This document shows positions 1 through 10,153 of a stretch of 64,000 bases of DNA, in pieces (the first letter of the stretch is position 1; each line of letters opens with the position of its first letter). Under the pieces are notes generated by a model. That model was not told where the DNA came from. It saw only the letters and a program-made list of their open reading frames with translations, and ran no database searches. The position numbers were made by a program, and so were the translations under genes. Source of the stretch: Maniola hyperantus (lineage: Eukaryota > Arthropoda > Insecta > Lepidoptera > Nymphalidae). The stretch lies in the NCBI RefSeq assembly GCF_902806685.2, contig NC_048555.1, positions 12,710,001 to 12,774,000 of the forward strand, read 5' to 3'.

Positions 1-62
1 TGAGTTTGCTCTATGAGATAACAACTTTGATTGCCGGAACGGGTCACAGTCACAACTACACT
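1..62 (+). promoter_or_regulatory. Detached upstream block of EcKinase copy A
   Basis: This short stretch resembles the segment just upstream of the start codon in the other kinase copies: a GAGATA-like run followed by TTGATTGC and a run like AAACG/GAACG. In B-E the equivalent block lies within about 90 bp of the ATG. Here it is separated from the ATG by the 2.16 kb transposon at 64-2226. It is probably the original 5' flank or 5' UTR of copy A. The similarity is short and judged by eye. Confidence 0.5.
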
Positions 63-63
63 A

Positions 64-2226
64 GCGGCACGCTATGATGGCCGGTTTGACACATTACAAT
101 AGTGATGTGGAATGTCAATTTATTCTCGAACAAAAAACAATTAAGTTTTGTTTTTGTACCTGATTAAATAGGTTTAATAAAACAAAAATGTATATGTTTA
201 TTTAATTTATTTGAACGAACTGAATATTTGAACGAAAATGAATATACATACTTTATATGCACACAAGAAACATATGAATACAAAAGATACCGAAAAAGGT
301 GCCACAAAAGGCCATAATTAATCAGATTCGTCCATACTACTATTTTCACTGTCGTCACTGCTATCATCACATACATTAATAATTATATGTTCGTTTTCTA
401 TAATATTATCTATTTTCACATCTCTTTCATAATCTTCCCTTATTAATTTAACAGTTCTATTCACAACCTTTTCCCAGTCTCCTTTAGTCACATGTTCACA
501 AGCTTCTTCTAATAATTTTAGCATTTTTTTTGTGGTAAATGGGGGTTCTGTATTGTGTCTTGCAGCATATCCCTTAATTTGAGCCCACACCAACTCAATC
601 GCATTATACTCACAATGGTAAGGCGGTAACCGTATAACTCTGTGCCCATGTTCTAATGCTATTTCGTCAATGACGTATCGGATCTTGGTTGGTTTGTTTT
701 CTTTTAAAAGACGTACTAATTCCGCTTTTAACATATTCATGTTTGCATCTACGCCATTTTTACGAAGCCATGCGACGATATCAGCTTTCTTTTGGGATTG
801 GGCAGGTGGCTTGTCAATTTGCATCGAGTGGTATGGGGCGTTGTCCATAATTATAATAGATGGTTCAGGGAGGCTACACAACATTGAGGTAAACCATTCA
901 GTAAACTTTTCTCCATTCATGTCTTCATGATAGTCTCCAGTGGTTTTTGACGCAAAAGCCATGAGAGAACCTTCGACAAACCCGTTGATGGTTCCGGCGT
1001 GACAAATTATAAGTCGCGATCCTTTTCCTACAGGAACTTTGGAAGTAGATGCTGCTGTGTCATCGTTCCAAGAACGGCCTACAGTATGGTTAGCATTAAG
1101 CCATGTTTCATCCAAGAACACAACATTTTGCCAATTTTTGATTTCTTTCACTTGCCGTAAAAAAGTATACCTTGCCATCGCTATATCAAATCTTTCCATC
1201 AATATTTTGCGTTTGTTACATTTTTTGTATCGAAATCCAATGGTCTTCAAAATCTTCGTTAAAGAACTTTCCCCACCGAAGAATAATCCAGCTTCCTTCA
1301 GTGAATGCACCAACTTTTTTCTTGTTGGATACTCCTTCTGTAAATAGTAGCCGTAACATGTCTTCGGATAGCATCGGCATCAAAGCTATCGATGCCTACG
1401 ACTGGTTTTGCTCGTTTTCTCTTTTTTGGTGTGTGAAGTTTATTTTCTTCTGTGCCAGTCTCGCCATATTTTTTTTTAGTTATCCGTCTAACAGTTCGTT
1501 GTCCAATATTAAGCGCATCAGCTACGCGTTCAACCACTGACGTTATAGGTAAAATTGGCCCTCCATTTTGAGCTTCACGATCGAAATAGTTACGAAGGCG
1601 TATTAGGAACTCACGTGTCTGACTATTTAGAACAGTTCTCTGCGTACGTTCGGTCATATCGACGAAATCCACAACAAAGGGCTTGAACAGAGTCCAAATT
1701 AACGAGCAAGGGTCAACAGTAATGCAGTATCAATATTTGAAATCCAAAGCCAGGTCAAAACTATATCACAATCGCATTGCACTGACAGTTTATACTTTTC
1801 GAAGCAACGTCAATTCGAAACTGCTTTGTTTTGCATTGAGCATTGACGCGAGTTTGCCGGAGGTAGTAGTTGTGCTAGCCAGCGATCCTATGTGACGATC
1901 GTATTAGATTCCATTTTTAAAAATTTATTGATATTTTTTTGCGATTTCAGAGGTTTGTCCACATAGTGAAAATTGTTCATATTCACAAGTACATTCACCC
2001 CTTAAATGGTGCAAACTGATTTTTCTACACTTGTATACATTTAAGAAATCAATTTAATAAATAAATTTTGAGTCCTAAACCTAAAACTACATTCGATAAA
2101 ATTTATGAATCTCTGCACATCACTATCGTCAATAAAGTAATACAATTATTTCCTTCAAAGTCGTTATCAATTAATACGGAACTTCATGAGCGGACAAACG
2201 TCAAACCGGCCATCATAGCGTGCCGC
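64..2226 (-). mobile_element. Tc1/mariner-superfamily DNA transposon, DD82E (Sailor-like) type
   Basis: The element is bounded by perfect 27-bp terminal inverted repeats (64-90 and 2200-2226, beginning GCGGCACGCTATGATGG). The TA target duplication is at 62-63 and 2227-2228, which defines the IS630/Tc1/mariner superfamily. It encodes one DDE transposase on the minus strand, now frameshifted. The second catalytic Asp and the Glu are separated by 82 residues, the spacing reported for the DD82E ('Sailor') group. The perfect TIRs suggest a fairly recent insertion, but the transposase frame is broken. It landed in the 5' flank of a kinase gene. Confidence 0.85.
318..1672 (-). pseudogene. DDE transposase, frameshifted
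   Basis: Two overlapping minus-strand frames make up one transposase. The N-terminal part (1672 down to about 1340, about 110 aa) holds a helix-turn-helix-like region with the motif NIGQRTVRRI. The C-terminal part (about 1340 down to 318, over 330 aa) holds the catalytic core: first Asp in VVFLDETWLNANHT, second Asp in IIIMDNAPYHSM, and Glu in EYNAIELVWAQIK. About 35 extra residues lie between the second Asp and the Glu compared with classical Tc1, giving DD82E. The C-terminus is rich in Asp, Ser and Glu. The frame changes near 1333-1345, just before the conserved PTRKKLVHSL segment. This could be a one-base indel or, less likely, a small intron. If it is an indel, this copy cannot make full-length transposase. 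Confidence 0.8.
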
Positions 2227-2254
2227 TAGTTTAGTTACAAATCAGCTGCTCGCA

Positions 2255-4777
2255 ATGGCTGACGCGGAAATAACGTTGGGCGAAGTGCTGGACACAATCC
2301 TCGACGATCATGAGTACAAGCCTCGAAACATCAAGGTCAAGACGATCACAACAGGCGGTGCGAACTACACATCCTCTCTGTTCATCATCAACGTTGCATC
2401 ACCGAATCGTGATGACTTAAATCTATTCGCAAAAGTCGCTTGCATAGGAGAAACTATGAGAACTAATATGAATGCAGATTGGTTGTTCGGCACAGAAAGA
2501 TTTGTCTACACGCAATTAGTAAAAATTTACAATAATATACAAGATATAAATAACGTGAAAGAAGAACATAGGTTCGTGTTCCCCAAATTTTATGGCTGCA
2601 ATCCCGATTTGGGAAAGGAAACGATAGTGATGGAGAATTTAGTTGAAGCTGGATTTAAAATGTTTAACCGATTTCTTTCTATGGATTGGGATCATGCGAG
2701 TGTAGCAGTGGAGGACCTTGCGAGGTTCCATGCTTTGTCGTTTGCGTTTGAGAAGTATTATCCGAACAGATTTGAGGAGGTTGTGCCTAACATGAAGTTT
2801 AGGATTGGTACTGGGGACGAGCCGACTGAAGAGATGCGAGCTTTGTGGCAAAAGATGGTGGATAGATCTTTAGGTAAATAGAATTAAACTCTTAACTTTT
2901 ATTCTAGTTATTAGAATCATTGGACTGTTGCAGGATAATCTAAATATATAAAAGGAAAAGGTGACTGACTGACTGACTGACTGACTGACTGACTGACTGA
3001 CTGACTGACTGATCTATCAACGTACAGCTTAAACTACTGGATGGATCGGGCTGAAATTTGGCATGCAGATAGCTATTATGACGTAGGCATCCGCTAAGAA
3101 AGGATTTTTAAAAATTCAACCCCTAAGGGGGTGAAATAGGGGTTTGAAATTTGTGTAGTCCACGCGGACGAAGTCGCGGGCATAAGCTAGTTAAAAATAA
3201 AACTATAGAATAGAATAGAATGTTTTTTTATTCATGTAAACTTTTTAAAAGTGCTTATGAATAGTCAGGTAGTTTTAATTTACCACTGGTTCGGAATGCC
3301 GTTCCTACCGAGAAGAACCAGCAAGAAACTCGGCGGTTGCTCTTTTTAATTTTTCAATTTACAATGTTATTATACCGTACTATACAAGCCATTGCAGCCC
3401 CGTGCATTGCTGGAGCGAGTCAAATCCAAGCTTTTTTATCGTTTACATAGTCTGCGACTGTATAATATGCTTTTTTTAGGAGCATACTTTTAACACATTT
3501 TTTAAACTTGTGTAAAGGCAAGTCTAAAATTGCTTGTGGAATTTTATTATAAAATATTACACTCATTCCCACAAATGACTTTCGCACCTTCCAGAGGCGG
3601 AGCGCAGGAGTAGCTAGCTTATTTTTGTTTCTAGTTTGCCTATCATGGAGATCACTGATTTTAAATTATATTATCAATACTTATAATAAAACTGTATTGT
3701 AAATATATTGGGAAGCTACTGTAAGAATACCTATTTCCTTAAATATCTCTCGTAGGGAATAGCGCGGTTTTAAATTATAAATTGCACGTATTGCCCTATA
3801 TAATATGACACATTTTAAAAAACTAACCATAGATCTGGTGACAGAAGGACTGGCTAATTTTTGCGCAAAGGATCGGCGTGGCTGTCCAGCGCGGCAATGC
3901 AGCCAGTAATCTTGGCGCCATTCCACGCGGGCTTAGTTAGATCTGGCTAGCTAGGATAAAGCTAGGTTAGAAAAAACTTGAATAACCCCATGTTGTAATC
4001 TAATGTACCTAACCATGTTGTAATCCTTTGTTCGCGGACAGATTTTCAAAAAAAACTTTTATAAGTACGTATTACCTATATGCTCCTGAAAAAATATAAT
4101 ATTACAGAATCGAAGATTCTAAACTAGCTTAATCCCGCGACTTCGTTCGCGTGTACTACACAAATTTCAAACCCCTGTTTTATCCCTTTTTGAAAAATCC
4201 TTTCTTTGCGGATGTCTACGTCATAATTACTATCTGCATGCCAAATTTCAGCCCGATCCATCCAGTAGTTTGAGCTGTGCGTTGATAGACTAGTCAGTCA
4301 GTCAGTCAGTCAGTCAGTCAGCTTTTCCTTTTATATGTATAGATGATAATAGCGTGCATTCGACTCGCAGCTCGCTCCAGCAATGCACGGGACTGCATTT
4401 TTTTAATACATGGAATATTGAAAATCGAATCTTATAGATTTTTTTTTAAATTAAATATTAGCCATGTTAAATGACTAATATTCCTCTTTCCTCTCCAACT
4501 AAGCGTCGAGCTTGTGCTAGGAGTAGGTACGACAATAGTGCAACGGGCGGGGTCGACCTTTTTTTCGGTTTTCAGTCCACTCTTTTACCCGTTGAGCTAT
4601 TGAGCTATTGAGATATGGATGTCTTACTTTCCAGAAGTGATAAAGGAGGAGCAGAGGGACCGAGTGAGGAGCTACATGTTGAATAGCAAGCTGTTAGACA
4701 AGTTCAACAAGCCCATTGGGAAGCCAGTCGTTGCGCACGGAGACTACAGACTGAGCAACTTGATGTTTAGGAGACGG
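2255..4777 (+). CDS. EcKinase-like variable 5' coding block, copy A (two exons)
   Basis: Exon 1 is 2255-2873 (ends phase 1, donor GTAAAT). Exon 2 is 4635-4777 (acceptor TTTCCAG, donor GTAAGT, phase 0). Together they encode 254 aa of an ecdysteroid-kinase/CHK-like kinase, a family that transfers phosphate from ATP to a small-molecule hydroxyl. Visible motifs are the N-lobe Lys in LFAKVAC, a helix-C Glu in GTERFVYTQL, the hinge segment VMENL and the catalytic loop VVAHGDYRLSN. The protein then stops at a donor, so the DFQ-type metal-binding segment and C-lobe must come from another exon. None was found before copy B. The phase matches the exon at 18302. A is the most diverged copy and the only one with an intron here. 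ATG 2255 was chosen because MADAE is conserved in all five copies. The alternative is a 3'-truncated relic. Confidence 0.8.
2939..3190 (+). repeat. Non-autonomous Helitron-like element, CTGA-repeat family
   Basis: It begins TCTAAATATATAAAAGG, continues with a (CTGA)n microsatellite and ends AAGTCGCGGGCATAAGCTAG. It lies between A and T with no target duplication. A short GC hairpin (GCGGAC/GTCGC) sits about 10 bp before the CTAG end, as in Helitrons. It lies in the intron of kinase copy A. Confidence 0.65.
3205..3930 (-). repeat. Probable 3' end of a non-LTR retrotransposon
   Basis: A diffuse interspersed repeat with no long open frame. Part of it (about 3850-3925) recurs near 19150-19215, and the segment near 3400-3420 recurs inverted near 4365-4395. 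The assignment to a non-LTR tail is tentative and rests on this piecemeal recurrence and the lack of inverted termini. Confidence 0.35.
4124..4343 (-). repeat. Helitron-like element, CTGA-repeat family
   Basis: A minus-orientation copy: CTAG at its left edge preceded by A, (CAGT)n near the right edge, and terminal GA before T. It lies in the copy A intron, about 290 bp upstream of exon 2. Confidence 0.65.
4467..4612 (-). repeat. tRNA-Phe-like SINE
   Basis: This is the inverse of the copy at 5698-5872. It holds a tRNA-like head with A-box and B-box sequence, followed by a tail containing TTAGTTGGAGAGGAAA (read on the minus strand). It ends about 20 bp before the splice acceptor of copy A exon 2, so it contributes sequence next to that acceptor. 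Confidence 0.6.
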
Positions 4778-4823
4778 GTAAGTCGATAGTCGAATAACAG
4801 AGGAAATAAATCGACTTCTTAAT

Positions 4824-5262
4824 GGGGTAAAAGGAAAAACGGAACCCTTATAGGATCACTTTGTTGTCTGTCTGTCTGTCTGCCTGTCTGTCTGTCTATC
4901 TGTCTGTCGGTCTGTCAAGAAACCTACAGGGTACTTCCCGTTGATCTAGAATCATGAAATTTGGCAGGTACGTAGATCTTATAGCAGACATTCGGGGAAA
5001 AATCTGAAAAACATGAATTTGTGGTTACATCACACAAAAAAAATTATATTATGGTCATGAACTAATAATTAGTATTTTCAATTTTCGAACTAAGATAACT
5101 ATATCAAGTGGGGGTATATATGAAAGGTCTTCACTTGTGCATTCTTAAACAGATTTTTTTTGCATCATTGCTTTTGAGTTATCGTGCAAAATTTTGAAAA
5201 AATACGACTCTAGTACGGAACCCTCGTTGCGCGAGCTTGACTCGCACTTGGCCGGTTTTTTA
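4824..5262 (+). repeat. Interspersed repeat with GTCT microsatellite
   Basis: It starts near GGTAAAAGGAAAAACGGAACC, contains a (GTCT)n run and ends near CGCACTTGGCCGGTTTTT. Related copies occur at about 8985-9190, 17560-17875, 50690-50940 and 58130-58820. It has no coding capacity; the class is unclear. Confidence 0.55.
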
Positions 5263-5274
5263 TTATTTTATTAT

Positions 5275-5569
5275 AAACTAGGATAAAAATTATGACGTAA
5301 ACTGAAAAAACTAATCGATCAAATAACAAAAAAGTTATAAGCATTTAAGTAAATATTTCTGATTAGACAGAGATAGCGATAAATAGAATTTTGACGTCAC
5401 ACCTTACTAATGCCATAGTAGCTTCGTGCGGTTTCATACAAATTTTCGTTTTGCGAGAAAGGGATAGAAGACCCTCCTACTCCAAAACTAAAATGCCTGT
5501 AACTTTGTAAATCTTTGTTGGATTTTAATATTTTTTCAGCGTACCTACGTCATTTTTTATACTAGTTTA
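5275..5569. repeat. MITE with AAACTAGGATAAAAAT termini
   Basis: The ends are inverted copies of AAACTAGGATAAAAAT followed by a TGACGT-containing segment. The interior matches the element at 40049-40319 in the opposite orientation. It is non-coding and flanked by TTATAA-like sequence. Confidence 0.6.
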
Positions 5570-5697
5570 TAATAAATAAAGTAATAATAATTATCAAATT
5601 CAAAAGTAGGAAAATACCCAATTCATCGTTAACTGTTCAAGTACGCGGCCAAAAGTAATGTACATCGGCCTTCAGAATGACATTTCGGCTTTGTAGA

Positions 5698-5872
5698 GCG
5701 TTGTCTCTGTCACTCAATAGCTCAACGGGTAAAGGAGTGGACTGAAAACCGGAAGGTCGACGGTTCAAACCCCGCCCGTTGCACTATTGTCGTACCTACT
5801 CCTAGCACAAGCTTGACGCTTAGTTGGAGAGGAAAGGGGAATATTAGTCATTAAACATGGCTAATATTCTAT
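5698..5872 (+). repeat. tRNA-Phe-like SINE
   Basis: The head reads like a tRNA: an A-box region (TAGCTCAACGGGTAAAGGAG), an anticodon-loop-like CTGAAAA (GAA, Phe) and a B box (GGTTCAAACCCC). A short unrelated tail follows. It is a SINE head and not a functional tRNA gene. Further copies are at 4467-4612 (inverse) and, in part, about 27640-27720. Confidence 0.65.
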
Positions 5873-5904
5873 GAAAAAAAAATATTATGTAAGTATCTAT
5901 TTCA

Positions 5905-6080
5905 TCATCATCATCATCAACCAATAGACATCACGCCACGGTCTTGGCCGCCTGGATCCAGCGGCTCCCTGCGACTCGTCTGATGTCGTCCGTCCACCTA
6001 GTGGGGGGTCTTCCAACGCTGCGTCTTTCGGTGCGAGGTCGCCATTCCAGCACCTTGAGACCCCAACGCCTATCTATTTA
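5905..6080 (-). repeat. Non-LTR retrotransposon 3' fragment (reverse transcriptase tail)
   Basis: On the minus strand it encodes the C-terminal piece seen in full at 39022-39305 (motifs such as GRRSVGR, WTDDIRR and DRGV). It begins with a (CAT)n run, the 3' tail of the element. It is a dead 5'-truncated copy. Confidence 0.6.
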
Positions 6081-6172
6081 CTTACATTTAAAATATTTTA
6101 AGAGCATTTTATTTGTAAAAAATCAAACTTATTATGGAAATCAATTCGTAACGCGTTCTTACGATAATAATT

Positions 6173-6335
6173 ATAGTACGCGACAAGTCGAGATGGCAAT
6201 CAGGGTGAAGACACCCCACATAACCGCACAGCTCCCGTGCTAGCCCGGTGCGGGATAGCGCGCGTGACGTGCGGGTAAGCGGGGCGTCTCCCCGACTCAT
6301 ACCCCGTTTGCCATCTCGACCTGTCGCGTACTATA
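6173..6335. repeat. GC-rich palindromic MITE
   Basis: Inverted arms based on CGCGACAGGTCGAGATGGCA flank a GC-rich centre that itself folds (GCGGGGCGTCTCCCCG-like). TATAGTACGCGAC at one end is mirrored by GTCGCGTACTATA at the other. Other copies are at 23183-23307, 38057-38217 and 61221-61370, with halves at 22256-22318 and 57318-57353. Confidence 0.65.
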
Positions 6336-6350
6336 GATATTTTATAGCTG

Positions 6351-6578
6351 ATGCCCGCGACTTCGTCCGCGTGGAATTAGGTTTTTTTAAAAATCCCGTG
6401 GGAACTCCTTGATTTTCCGGGATAAGAAGTAGCCTATGTCACTCCCCAGGTCTTTATCTATACCCATGCAAAAAATCACGTCAATCCGTTGCACCGTTGC
6501 GACGTGATTGAAGGACAAACCAACAAACCAATAAACCAACAAACAAACACACTTTCGCATTTATAATAAGGGTACTGA
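6351..6578 (-). repeat. Helitron-like element, TTTCGCATTTATAAT family
   Basis: Minus orientation, from GCCCGCGACTTCGTCCGCG at the left to CACTTTCGCATTTATAATA at the right. It shares its 3' end with the CTGA family but has a different body. The left CTAG is degraded to ATAG. Confidence 0.6.
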
Positions 6579-6999
6579 TGTAGGTAGATATAACAATAAC
6601 TGACATGTGCTTTAATCAAATGTTGCAATGTTAAAATACATATTATATCTCTTTTATGATGTCAATTGTAATGGAATGCAAATTAAACTAATTCAAATGC
6701 AAAACCGCATCAGTCAGCCAATAAGCATAAAATCTCGTACCTGCCTACTTATGCCATAATAATTATATCTAGGTAGGTATTATTATTATTTTTTATATTA
6801 TTTATTTTATAGCGGAAATGGATATACACACTTCACATTCTGTGAAAATTTCAACTCTCTACCTATTACGGTTCACGAGATACAGCCCGCTGACAGACAG
6901 ACGGACGGATGAACGGCGGAGAGTCCCGTTGGCATCCTTCAGGTACGGAACCCTAAAAACGAATGCATGGATAAGCTGACAGGTCAAAAAAAATTAAAA

Positions 7000-7191
7000 A
7001 ACCGACTTCCAAAACCAAAACAAAGTAAACAATAGCTTTTGTTTCTACACGTGTATTTATGTTGAAGTCGGACGAGCTTTACGCTTTGATTTCTAGTTTC
7101 TGTTATTATGCTCGCCCGACTTCAAACATAGTACATACACGTGTAGAAGCAAAAGTTATTTTTTACTTTGTAGTAGTTTTGGAAGTCGGTT
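7000..7191. repeat. Palindromic MITE with AACCGACTTCCAAAAC ends
   Basis: The two arms are inverted copies of AACCGACTTCC... through CTACACGTGTA, with a short centre. There is no open frame. It could form a long hairpin. Confidence 0.6.
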
Positions 7192-7292
7192 AAAAAGACA
7201 AGAAAAGGAGATGGACAAAAATTTTATGGAGGCGTGCCCCAGAACGTACAGACATGATAATATATGCGCCATTTAATAAATGTACAGAGATG

Positions 7293-7331
7293 ATAAATAT
7301 CTGCCATTTTATGTAAATGGCAGATATTTAT
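7293..7331. other. Perfect 17-bp hairpin
   Basis: ATAAATATCTGCCATTT (7293-7309) and its exact inverse (7315-7331) are separated by a 5-base loop. It lies in AT-rich sequence that has partial repeats of the same motif just upstream (ATGCGCCATTTAATAAATG). It is probably the centre or end of a small palindromic element. No RNA function is evident. Confidence 0.4.
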
Positions 7332-7861
7332 ATTTTTATTCCCTTTTTTTTTCTTTCAATGTTCTCAGCGTACATGTTCAAAATTCTTTGATCTTTTATC
7401 GTTTTGTATTTTATGTCTTTTTTCTTGTACCTTTATTTGTATTTAAATTTATTATTAATCATCTAGTTAGTGTAAGTGGCACTGCCGTTCTAATTAGATA
7501 TATATAAAAAAAAAAAAAAAGTAAAAATCTTCTATTTTAAGAAAAAAAAAGTCGCATGTTGTTTTGCAGTCGTGGCATTAAGTTCATGATAGGCATAGTT
7601 CAGCCATAGGCAAATTTTGTCCATCTCGTTTGGGTGCCACGCACTTTGTCCATTACATTATTGACAAAGGTCACAATGAATGGATCCTCGTGGTTGCAAT
7701 AGACTCACATAAAGTGCCTAATTCGATTGACCTCGGTAAAGTCAAGCGTGAACAGCATTTTCCCGCGACAAAGGTTGAGCAAAAAACTATTGCTACTATT
7801 ACGAGTACATCTACTTTAGTTACTTCGATTATAGTTTTTACCTTTTTTTTATTTTATTCAA

Positions 7862-8747
7862 ATACAAGTTAGCCCTTGACTGCAATCTCACCTGGTGGTA
7901 AGTTTTTTTTTTTTTTTTTTTTGTTGAGTGCCAATTAGCTACTCAATTATATTACGATCTAGCCTGATGTATGACTAATAAGTAATTTTATTTTAACCTA
8001 AACTTATAAATTATCTTATATACTAAGAAATTGTCCACTGACGCATCTTAGTCTTTCTTGATTTGAGATATGACACTTTGTTCACGTGTTCTTTCAGCAC
8101 TTACACTATGTACACTATCACTAATCACTATACACTAACTCAAAAGGTTTGGTCCTTTTTAGTCTTCTCACTGTCTCCGTTACGTCAAGCAGCTGGATTG
8201 CTTCGACGTTAACGTGGTGGTGAAGCCTATAGTCGTGGGCTTTGGCAGATTTGGTGATAACTTTATGGACGTATTCAATTTGAAGGTCCCTATGAATATC
8301 ATCATTTCTGATGTACCAGGGTGCATTTACAATATTCCTGAGTACTTTGTTTTGGAACCGTTGGATGATTTGGATGTTACTTTTTTTGGTACAGCCCCAC
8401 AGCTGTATGCCATAAGTCCAAATGGGCATCAGGACTTGTCTGTACAAAAGAAGGACCTGGTGGTAAGTGATGATGCCGTCTAAGATGATAGCGGGCTAAC
8501 CTGGAAGGGGTATGGCAGTTTTTATTAAACCCATACCCCTTTGGTTTCTACACGGGATCGTACCGAAACACTAAATCGCTTGGCGGCACGGCTTTGCCGG
8601 TAGGGTGGTAACTAGCCACGGCGAAGCCTCCCACCAGACCAGACCAGAAATTTAGAAATTATAAAATTCCAAACCCCTGCCAGGAATCGAACCCGGGACC
8701 TCCCACTATTAAGACCACAGCGCTCACCACTGCGCCAGGGAGGTCGT
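7862..8747 (-). repeat. tRNA-derived SINE interrupted by a retrotransposon
   Basis: On the minus strand this is a SINE with a tRNA-like head (CCTGGCGCAGTGGTGAGCG as A box, GGGTTCGATTCCTGGCA as B box, near 8680-8745) and a body running through TGCCGCCAAGCGATTTAGTG. It is split by the insertion at 7903-8454. The remaining tail is at 7862-7902. Confidence 0.65.
7903..8454 (-). mobile_element. 5'-truncated Jockey-like non-LTR retrotransposon
   Basis: A T-run at the left edge (a poly-A tail on the minus strand) and an exact 13-bp target duplication ACCTGGTGGTAAG (7890-7902 and 8455-8467) mark an L1-type insertion into a SINE. Minus-strand 8447-8121 encodes the C-terminus of a Jockey-type reverse transcriptase (LMPIWTYGIQLWGCTKKSN, then QNKVLRNIVNAPWY). 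Only this C-terminal piece and the 3' UTR remain, so it is inactive. Confidence 0.8.
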
Positions 8748-8759
8748 CAAAACCTAAGT

Positions 8760-9580
8760 ACATTTTAATGGATGGTGTTTTGTATCTGATTGTGGGAAAC
8801 AAGGTCTTTTGACAGATGGCACAGTTTACGATACTTAGTTAGAGGACTAACAAAACGTCGAGGTTAAAACGCTAAAAACGTCGAGGCTTCGCCGTTGCTG
8901 GCAGGCTTCAAAATTGTTAGTACAGTAGAAACTCGATTATCCGGCCCTCAGTTATACGGATTCGCGATTATCCGGACTACCAACCGAAAACTGTTCGGCC
9001 AAGTGCAAGTCAGAATCGCGCACCGAGGGTTGCATTCTCGGGTTTTTTTTCCGCCATTTTGTACGATAAATCAAAAACTATTATGCATAAAAATAAATAA
9101 AAATCTGTTTTAGAATGTACAGGCAAAGCCCTTTAATATGATATCCCACTTGGTGTAATTATCTTACTTTAAAAATTGGGTCTTCGAGCTACGCTTTCGT
9201 TATTATTTTGAATCTAACACTATACCAGACAATCAATAAGAGTAATTTATTGCCTATTTTGAATAAATCATGTGACTTTGACTTTGACTTTGAAGTACCT
9301 CTTTAATATAGAACAATGGTTAGCCGTTAGCAGGAGTTGTTTAGGGCGAGATAACATGTTATCACGAGTGTTGTGAAACAATAGATACAGTTATTGTGAA
9401 ATCCATATAAATGGATAGGTAACTACCATAAATTATATACTACGTCTTACAAACTACTTATATCGTATTTTAGATATAATAATTATTATGTCACAGCTCC
9501 ACAAGTAGTAATAATAATAAATATTGTTATACACTTTATTTGAATAATGAAATAAGTTGATAAATAAATGATTTATAAGA
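8760..9580. other. Non-coding stretch
   Basis: No gene or complete element was recognised. About 8985-9190 matches part of the repeat at 4824-5262 (inverse). The rest is AT-rich unique-looking sequence. Confidence 0.4.
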
Positions 9581-9584
9581 ATAA

Positions 9585-9786
9585 CTAGCTTATGCCTTAT
9601 TATAATTTCGCACCTCTATTTTACACCCTTAGGGGTTGAATTTTCAAAAATCCTTTCTTAGCGGATGTCTACGTCGTAATAGAGCTATCTGCATGCCAAA
9701 TTTCAGCCCGATATGCCCAGTAGTTTGAGCTCTGCGTTGTTAGATCAGTCAGTCAGTCAGTCACCTTTCCCTTTTACGTATTTAGA
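9585..9786 (-). repeat. Helitron-like element, CTGA-repeat family
   Basis: Minus copy with CTAG at the left edge after A, a short (CAGT)n run and terminal GA before T. The 3' part is eroded: the DNA between CTTATGCC and TCGCACCTC differs from other copies. Confidence 0.6.
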
Positions 9787-9804
9787 TTTAGATTATTATT
9801 ATAC

Positions 9805-9955
9805 AATGGGGCCAATTCTCTTGTACTCAATCTCTAAACTAAACCAAATTAATATATTGCTATCCTTTTCCGCAAGCAACATTATGAAAGGGATAGCAAT
9901 AGATTTAGACGTGTCATTTTAGTTTGGTTTAGAGTTTGTGTACAATGGAATTAGC
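9805..9955. repeat. Small palindromic MITE
   Basis: The inverted arms contain CTCTAAACTAAACCAAAT at the left and the mirrored TTTGGTTTAGAG at the right, with a GCTATCC...GGATAGC stem inside. A related half copy lies near 21817-21930. Confidence 0.45.
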
Positions 9956-10024
9956 CACAATATACACTTTATTTGAAAATGAAATAAGTTGATAAATAAA
10001 CTTTAAATGATTTATAAGAATAAT

Positions 10025-10153
10025 GGTAGATTAGGGAGGTATTCGACAAATGAGTTATCAAAACATTACGCAAGATAGTAAAAATATTGGCCTCGATTGC
10101 TAAAACGAACCGCTTTAACCTTGCTGTGACCAGTTGTACATCAAGATCACAGA
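10025..10153 (+). promoter_or_regulatory. Conserved upstream block of EcKinase copy B
   Basis: Recognisably related DNA precedes B, C, D and E: an AGATAGTAAAAA run, then GATTGCTAAAACGA, then CCAGTTG and ATCAAGA just before the ATG. It is probably promoter plus 5' UTR duplicated with the coding block. The CCAGTTG could be an initiator. In B an extra short insert (TTTAACCTTGCTG) lies between the second and third motifs. Confidence 0.55.

Noticed and set aside
5698..5775. tRNA-Phe gene
   Set aside because: It resembles tRNA-Phe with a GAA anticodon, but the acceptor stem does not close and it is fused to a repeated tail; it is a SINE head.
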